This document shows positions 60,662 through 64,000 of a DNA stretch of 64,000 nt, in pieces. The DNA lies in NCBI RefSeq assembly GCF_900184245.1, contig NZ_FXXB01000004.1:1-64000 (forward strand). Direction: 5' to 3'. How positions within the stretch are numbered: position 1 is the first letter of the stretch; each line of letters starts with the position of its first letter. The position numbers and the translations under genes are program-made. Below the pieces are notes generated by a model. The model saw nothing but the letters and a program-made list of their open reading frames with translations. It ran no database searches and was not told where the DNA came from. The stretch comes from Brachybacterium massiliense. Its GTDB lineage: Bacteria > Actinomycetota > Actinomycetes > Actinomycetales > Dermabacteraceae.

Positions 60662-62440
60662 TCAGTCCTCGATCTGGCAGAGCACGGCGCCGGCGGAGAC
60701 CGTCGCGCCGATCTCGGCGTTCAGCGCGGTCACCACACCGGAGCGGTGCGCGGTGATGGGCTGCTCCATCTTCATCGCCTCGAGCACCACCAGCAGATCG
60801 CCGTCGGCGACGCTCTGGCCCTCCTCGACGACGACCTTCACGATCGTGCCCTGCATCGGGGCGGAGACGGCGTTGCCGCCCGCCGCAGCACCCTCGGCAC
60901 CGCGATGCTGGCGCTTGCGGCGCTGACGCACCGGGGCCTGCGGGGCGCGCAGCGAGGCGGGGAGGCTGATCTCGACCTTGCGGCCGTCGACCTCGACCAC
61001 CACGGACTCGCGATCCTCCGGCTCCTCGGGCTGCGAGGGCAGCGGCGCGGCGGGCAGATCGTTGTCGAACCCGGTCTCGATCCAGCGCGTGTGGACCTCG
61101 AAGGCCTGCTCCGGATCGGCGGGGGCGAAGGCCGGGTCCTCGACCACCCTGCGGTGGAAGGGCAGGACCGTCGGGATGCCCTCGATGTGGAACTCGGCCA
61201 GGGCGCGGCGGCAGCGCTCGAGCGCCTCCTGACGGGTGGCGCCGGTGACCACGAGCTTGGCGAGCATCGAGTCGAACGCGCCGGAGACCTCATCGCCCGC
61301 GCGCACCCCCGAATCGATGCGGACGCCGGGGCCCGAGGGCACCTCGTAGCGCTGGATCCTGCCGGGGGCGGGCATGAAGCCGCGGCCGGGATCCTCGCCG
61401 TTGATGCGGAACTCGAAGGAGTGGCCGCGCACCACCGGATCCTGCTCGCTGATGTGCTCGCCGGCGGCGATGCGCAGCTGCTCGCGCACCAGGTCCACGC
61501 CCGCGATCTCCTCGGTCACCGGATGCTCGACCTGGAGGCGCGTGTTGACCTCGAGGAAGGAGATGGTGCCGTCCTTGCCGACCAGGAACTCGCAGGTGCC
61601 GGCACCGATGTAGCCGGCCTCGCGCATGATCGCCTTCGAGGCGGAGACCAGCTGGGCGTTCTGCTGCGGGGAGAGGAAGGGCGCGGGGGCCTCCTCGACC
61701 AGCTTCTGGTGGCGGCGCTGCAGCGAGCAGTCACGGGTGGAGACCACCTGCACGTTGCCGTGCATGTCCGCCAGGCACTGGGTCTCGACGTGGCGGGGGG
61801 AGTCGAGGTACCGCTCCACGAAGCACTCGCCCCGTCCGAAAGCCGCGATCGCCTCGCGCACGGCGGAGTCGAACAGCTCACGGACCTCGGACTCCTCGCG
61901 GGCGACCTTCAGGCCGCGGCCGCCGCCGCCGAAGGCCGCCTTGATCGCGATCGGCAGGCCGTGCTCGCGCGCGAAGTCGACGACCTCGTCGGAGTTCTTC
62001 ACCGGATCCTTGGTGCCGGCGACCAGCGGCGCGCCCGCCTTCTGGGCGATGTGTCGGGCGGAGACCTTGTCCCCGAGTTTCTCGATCGCCCCGGGCGGGG
62101 GGCCGATCCAGGTCAGCCCGGCGTCGATCACGGCCTGGGCGAAGTCAGCGCGCTCGGAGAGGAAGCCGTAGCCCGGGTGGACCGCATCCGCACCGGAGCG
62201 GTGCGCGATGTCGAGGATCTTGTCGACCACGAGATAGGAGCTGGCGGCCGTGGTGCCGCCCAGCGCGTAGGCCTCGTCGGCGACCTGCGTGTGCAGGGCG
62301 TCGCGGTCGGGATCCGCGTACACGGCGACCGAGCGGAGCCCTGCATCCCGGCAGGCCCGTGCGATCCGCACCGCGATCTCCCCACGGTTGGCGATGAGCA
62401 CCGTGGACAGCGGGCGGGGCTTGGAGGAGCGTGCGGGCAT
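60662..62440 (-). CDS. Acetyl/propionyl-CoA carboxylase alpha subunit (biotin carboxylase plus BCCP)
   Basis: A 592-residue AccA-type subunit. The N-terminal biotin carboxylase domain ([47 protein letters not shown]) is followed by a Pro/Arg-rich linker and a C-terminal biotin-carrier domain with biotinylated Lys557 in EAMKM. It carboxylates biotin for acetyl- and propionyl-CoA carboxylation, feeding fatty acid synthesis. ATG 62440 has ggaagga upstream; a tagact -10-like sequence lies at the complement of about 62476-62481. Confidence 0.95.
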   Translation of the reverse strand: MPARSSKPRPLSTVLIANRGEIAVRIARACRDAGLRSVAVYADPDRDALHTQVADEAYALGGTTAASSYLVVDKILDIAHRSGADAVHPGYGFLSERADFAQAVIDAGLTWIGPPPGAIEKLGDKVSARHIAQKAGAPLVAGTKDPVKNSDEVVDFAREHGLPIAIKAAFGGGGRGLKVAREESEVRELFDSAVREAIAAFGRGECFVERYLDSPRHVETQCLADMHGNVQVVSTRDCSLQRRHQKLVEEAPAPFLSPQQNAQLVSASKAIMREAGYIGAGTCEFLVGKDGTISFLEVNTRLQVEHPVTEEIAGVDLVREQLRIAAGEHISEQDPVVRGHSFEFRINGEDPGRGFMPAPGRIQRYEVPSGPGVRIDSGVRAGDEVSGAFDSMLAKLVVTGATRQEALERCRRALAEFHIEGIPTVLPFHRRVVEDPAFAPADPEQAFEVHTRWIETGFDNDLPAAPLPSQPEEPEDRESVVVEVDGRKVEISLPASLRAPQAPVRQRRKRQHRGAEGAAAGGNAVSAPMQGTIVKVVVEEGQSVADGDLLVVLEAMKMEQPITAHRSGVVTALNAEIGATVSAGAVLCQIED

Positions 62441-62494
62441 TGGCGATGGTTCCTTCCGGGAGTCAGCAGTGGTCGAGTCTAGTACCGCAGATGC

Positions 62495-63196
62495 TCAGGC
62501 GTCGCCAGGGCTCGCAGCGAGGTCGTCGCCGTGAGCGGACCACAGCTGGTGGACCCCCAGACCGATCTCCCCGAGCATCCGGCGCAGCAGCGGCAGGGAC
62601 AGCCCGATCACGGTGTGCGGGTCGCCGGCGATGCGCTCGATGAAGGGCCCGGCCATCCCGTCGATCGCGAAGCCTCCGGCCAGGCCCAGCGGCTCGCCGG
62701 TGGCGACATAGGCGTCGATCTCCTCGTCGGTGATCTCCGCGAAGCTCACCTCGCAGCTCGCGGTCGCGCCGAAGGTCGCGCCGGTGCCGCCGTCCTCCTC
62801 GTCGCGATCATCGACCAGCCAGTGCCCCGAATGGAGCACGCCGGTGCGACCCCGCATCGCACGCCACCGCTCACGGGCCCGCTCGGGGGTGTGGGGCTTC
62901 CCGATCACCTCGCCGTCCAGCTCGAGCATCGAGTCGCAGCCGAGCACCACGTAGCCGCCCTCGCTGCGCGCGGTCGCGGTCTGCGCCTTCTCACGGGCCA
63001 GCAGCAGCACCTCCTCGGCCGCGCCGAGCTCCTCACCGGCCTCGAGCGCGGCCGCACGGGCCCGCTCGAGGATCGAGGTCTCGTCGAGATCGACCGGGAG
63101 CGCGGAGTGCTCGATCCGCGCGCCGTCGAGCACGGCGCGCCGTCCCTGGGAGGCGGAGGCGAGCAGCAGCAGCGGATCGTGGTCGGGCGCGGTCAT
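62495..63196 (-). CDS. Maf-family nucleoside triphosphate pyrophosphatase
   Basis: A 233-residue protein. LLASASQGRR at the N terminus, VDLDETS, LGCDSMLELDGEVIGKP and GGFAIDGMAGPFIERI are Maf signatures. Maf enzymes hydrolyse non-canonical or modified NTPs such as dTTP/UTP analogues. I start it at ATG 63196, overlapping the DUF885 stop by 4 bp. Next gene down is the carboxylase alpha subunit. Confidence 0.92.
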   Translation of the reverse strand: MTAPDHDPLLLLASASQGRRAVLDGARIEHSALPVDLDETSILERARAAALEAGEELGAAEEVLLLAREKAQTATARSEGGYVVLGCDSMLELDGEVIGKPHTPERARERWRAMRGRTGVLHSGHWLVDDRDEEDGGTGATFGATASCEVSFAEITDEEIDAYVATGEPLGLAGGFAIDGMAGPFIERIAGDPHTVIGLSLPLLRRMLGEIGLGVHQLWSAHGDDLAASPGDA

Positions 63197-64000
63197 CGCA
63201 GAGCCTCCTCGAGGACGGAGAGCGGGAGGCTGCCCAGGGCCAGGGCGTCCCGGTGGAAGTCGCGGGCGGGAGCGGCGGAGCTCGCCCGCAGCTGCTCCCA
63301 GACCCGCTGCCCGATCTTGTAGGACGGTGCCTGGCCGGGCCAGCCGAGGTAGCGGTGCAGCTCGAAGCGCTGCTCGGCCTCGGTCACGCCCCAGTGGGCG
63401 CTCATGAAGTCCCAGGCCTTCTCGTAGGTCCAGGCGCCTCCCGCGGAGCCGGCGAGACCCTCGGGCATCGGCAGACCGCAGTGCAGGCCGATGTCGAGCA
63501 CCACACGGCCGGCGCGCAGACGCTGCGCATCGAGCATGCCCAGCCGGTCCCCGTCGTCGGAGAGATGGCCCAGCTGCTCCATCAGGCGCTCGGCGTACAG
63601 GGCCCAGCCCTCGCCGTGGCCGGAGACCCAGCACATCAGCGCGCGCCAGCGGTTCAGGGTGGCCGCCTGCATGGTCTGGATGCCCACCTGGAGGTGATGG
63701 CCCGGCACGCCCTCGTGGTAGACGGTGGTGGTCTCCAGCCAGGTGCGGAACTCGGTGGTGCCGTGGGGGACGTCCCACCACATGCGGCCGGGACGGCTGA
63801 GGTCCTCGCTGGGGCCGGTGTAGTAGATCCCGCCGGAGCCGGTGGCGGCGATGCGGCACTCGAGCCGGCGCAGCGGCTCGGGGATGTCGAAGTGGGTGCC
63901 GGCGAGCTCGTCGATCGCGCGGTCGCTGAGGTCCTGCATCCAGGCCTGCAGGGCGTCGGTGCCGTGCAGCACCCGGGCCGGATCGGAGTCCAGCGCCCGC
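63193..64000 (-). CDS. DUF885 family protein, 5' part outside the window
   Basis: C-terminal 268 residues or so of a DUF885 protein; the frame stays open to the right edge (the complement reads ALDSDPARVLHG ahead of the visible portion). The metal-binding-like YHEGVPGHHLQ motif, WALYAERL and the GGAWTYEKAWDFM region are typical. DUF885 proteins resemble M32/thermolysin-like peptidases; activity unproven. The stop overlaps the maf start. Confidence 0.88.
   Translation of the reverse strand, partial: RALDSDPARVLHGTDALQAWMQDLSDRAIDELAGTHFDIPEPLRRLECRIAATGSGGIYYTGPSEDLSRPGRMWWDVPHGTTEFRTWLETTTVYHEGVPGHHLQVGIQTMQAATLNRWRALMCWVSGHGEGWALYAERLMEQLGHLSDDGDRLGMLDAQRLRAGRVVLDIGLHCGLPMPEGLAGSAGGAWTYEKAWDFMSAHWGVTEAEQRFELHRYLGWPGQAPSYKIGQRVWEQLRASSAAPARDFHRDALALGSLPLSVLEEALR

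Overview
The window comes from a high-GC Gram-positive actinobacterium. The 16S/ITS/23S/5S operon without spacer tRNAs, the 23S helix-54-type insertion, strong G/C-ending codon use and gene families such as LpdA, the AccA-type carboxylase and L33 next to a HadA-like protein all fit Micrococcales. A member of Dermabacteraceae (Brachybacterium-like) is my best guess, inferred from recognition of the 16S and protein style, not from any search.

Layout. (1) 67-5263: complete rRNA operon ending in a strong terminator. (2) 5731-6738: polyprenyl diphosphate synthase. (3) 6950-32632: a roughly 26-kb same-strand locus that looks like a type VII secretion / phospho-signalling island. It holds a 2076-residue membrane-anchored Ig-like/FnIII surface protein, a MoxR ATPase, a DUF58 protein, a transglutaminase-like membrane protein that has lost its catalytic Cys and His, a zinc-ribbon/RDD/FHA protein, a PP2C phosphatase, a frameshifted FHA protein, a PknB-like kinase with an extracellular domain, an FHA plus winged-helix-like protein, an EssC/EccC-type FtsK ATPase with an N-terminal FHA domain, and five WXG100 genes. 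Two of the WXG100 genes form a pair duplicated in tandem with no visible difference. Recognisable EccB, EccD, EccE, MycP, EsaA and EssA partners are absent. Many neighbours overlap by 1-4 bp, which implies one long operon, while the WXG100 genes have their own promoters sharing an inverted repeat.

(4) 32844-34169: YajQ-family protein, tRNA-Tyr, tRNA-Thr, tRNA-Met and rpmG. (5) 34351-39095: HadA-like dehydratase, a murB that has lost its 5' end, glyA, folD and an exonuclease III. (6) 39180-42632: succinate dehydrogenase sdhCDAB on the minus strand. (7) 42904-45381: mannose-1-phosphate guanylyltransferase and an M20 amidohydrolase. (8) 45586-58996: nucleoside uptake and salvage, with a BMP lipoprotein, ABC ATPase, two permeases, cytidine deaminase, thymidine phosphorylase, a kinase-Nudix fusion, a zinc-type dehydrogenase, deoC, a phosphohexo/pentomutase and a purine nucleoside phosphorylase. 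Together these would import nucleosides, release the bases and feed (deoxy)ribose-phosphate into glycolysis. (9) 59158-64000: LpdA-type flavoprotein, biotin-dependent carboxylase alpha subunit, Maf pyrophosphatase and a DUF885 protein cut by the window edge.

The most interesting parts are the composite T7SS/FHA/kinase locus, the GGGGA-N4-TCCCC element placed identically at three WXG100 promoters, the perfect WXG100 pair duplication, the conserved-fold but catalytically dead transglutaminase, and two lesions (FHA gene, murB) that are either real mutations or sequence errors.
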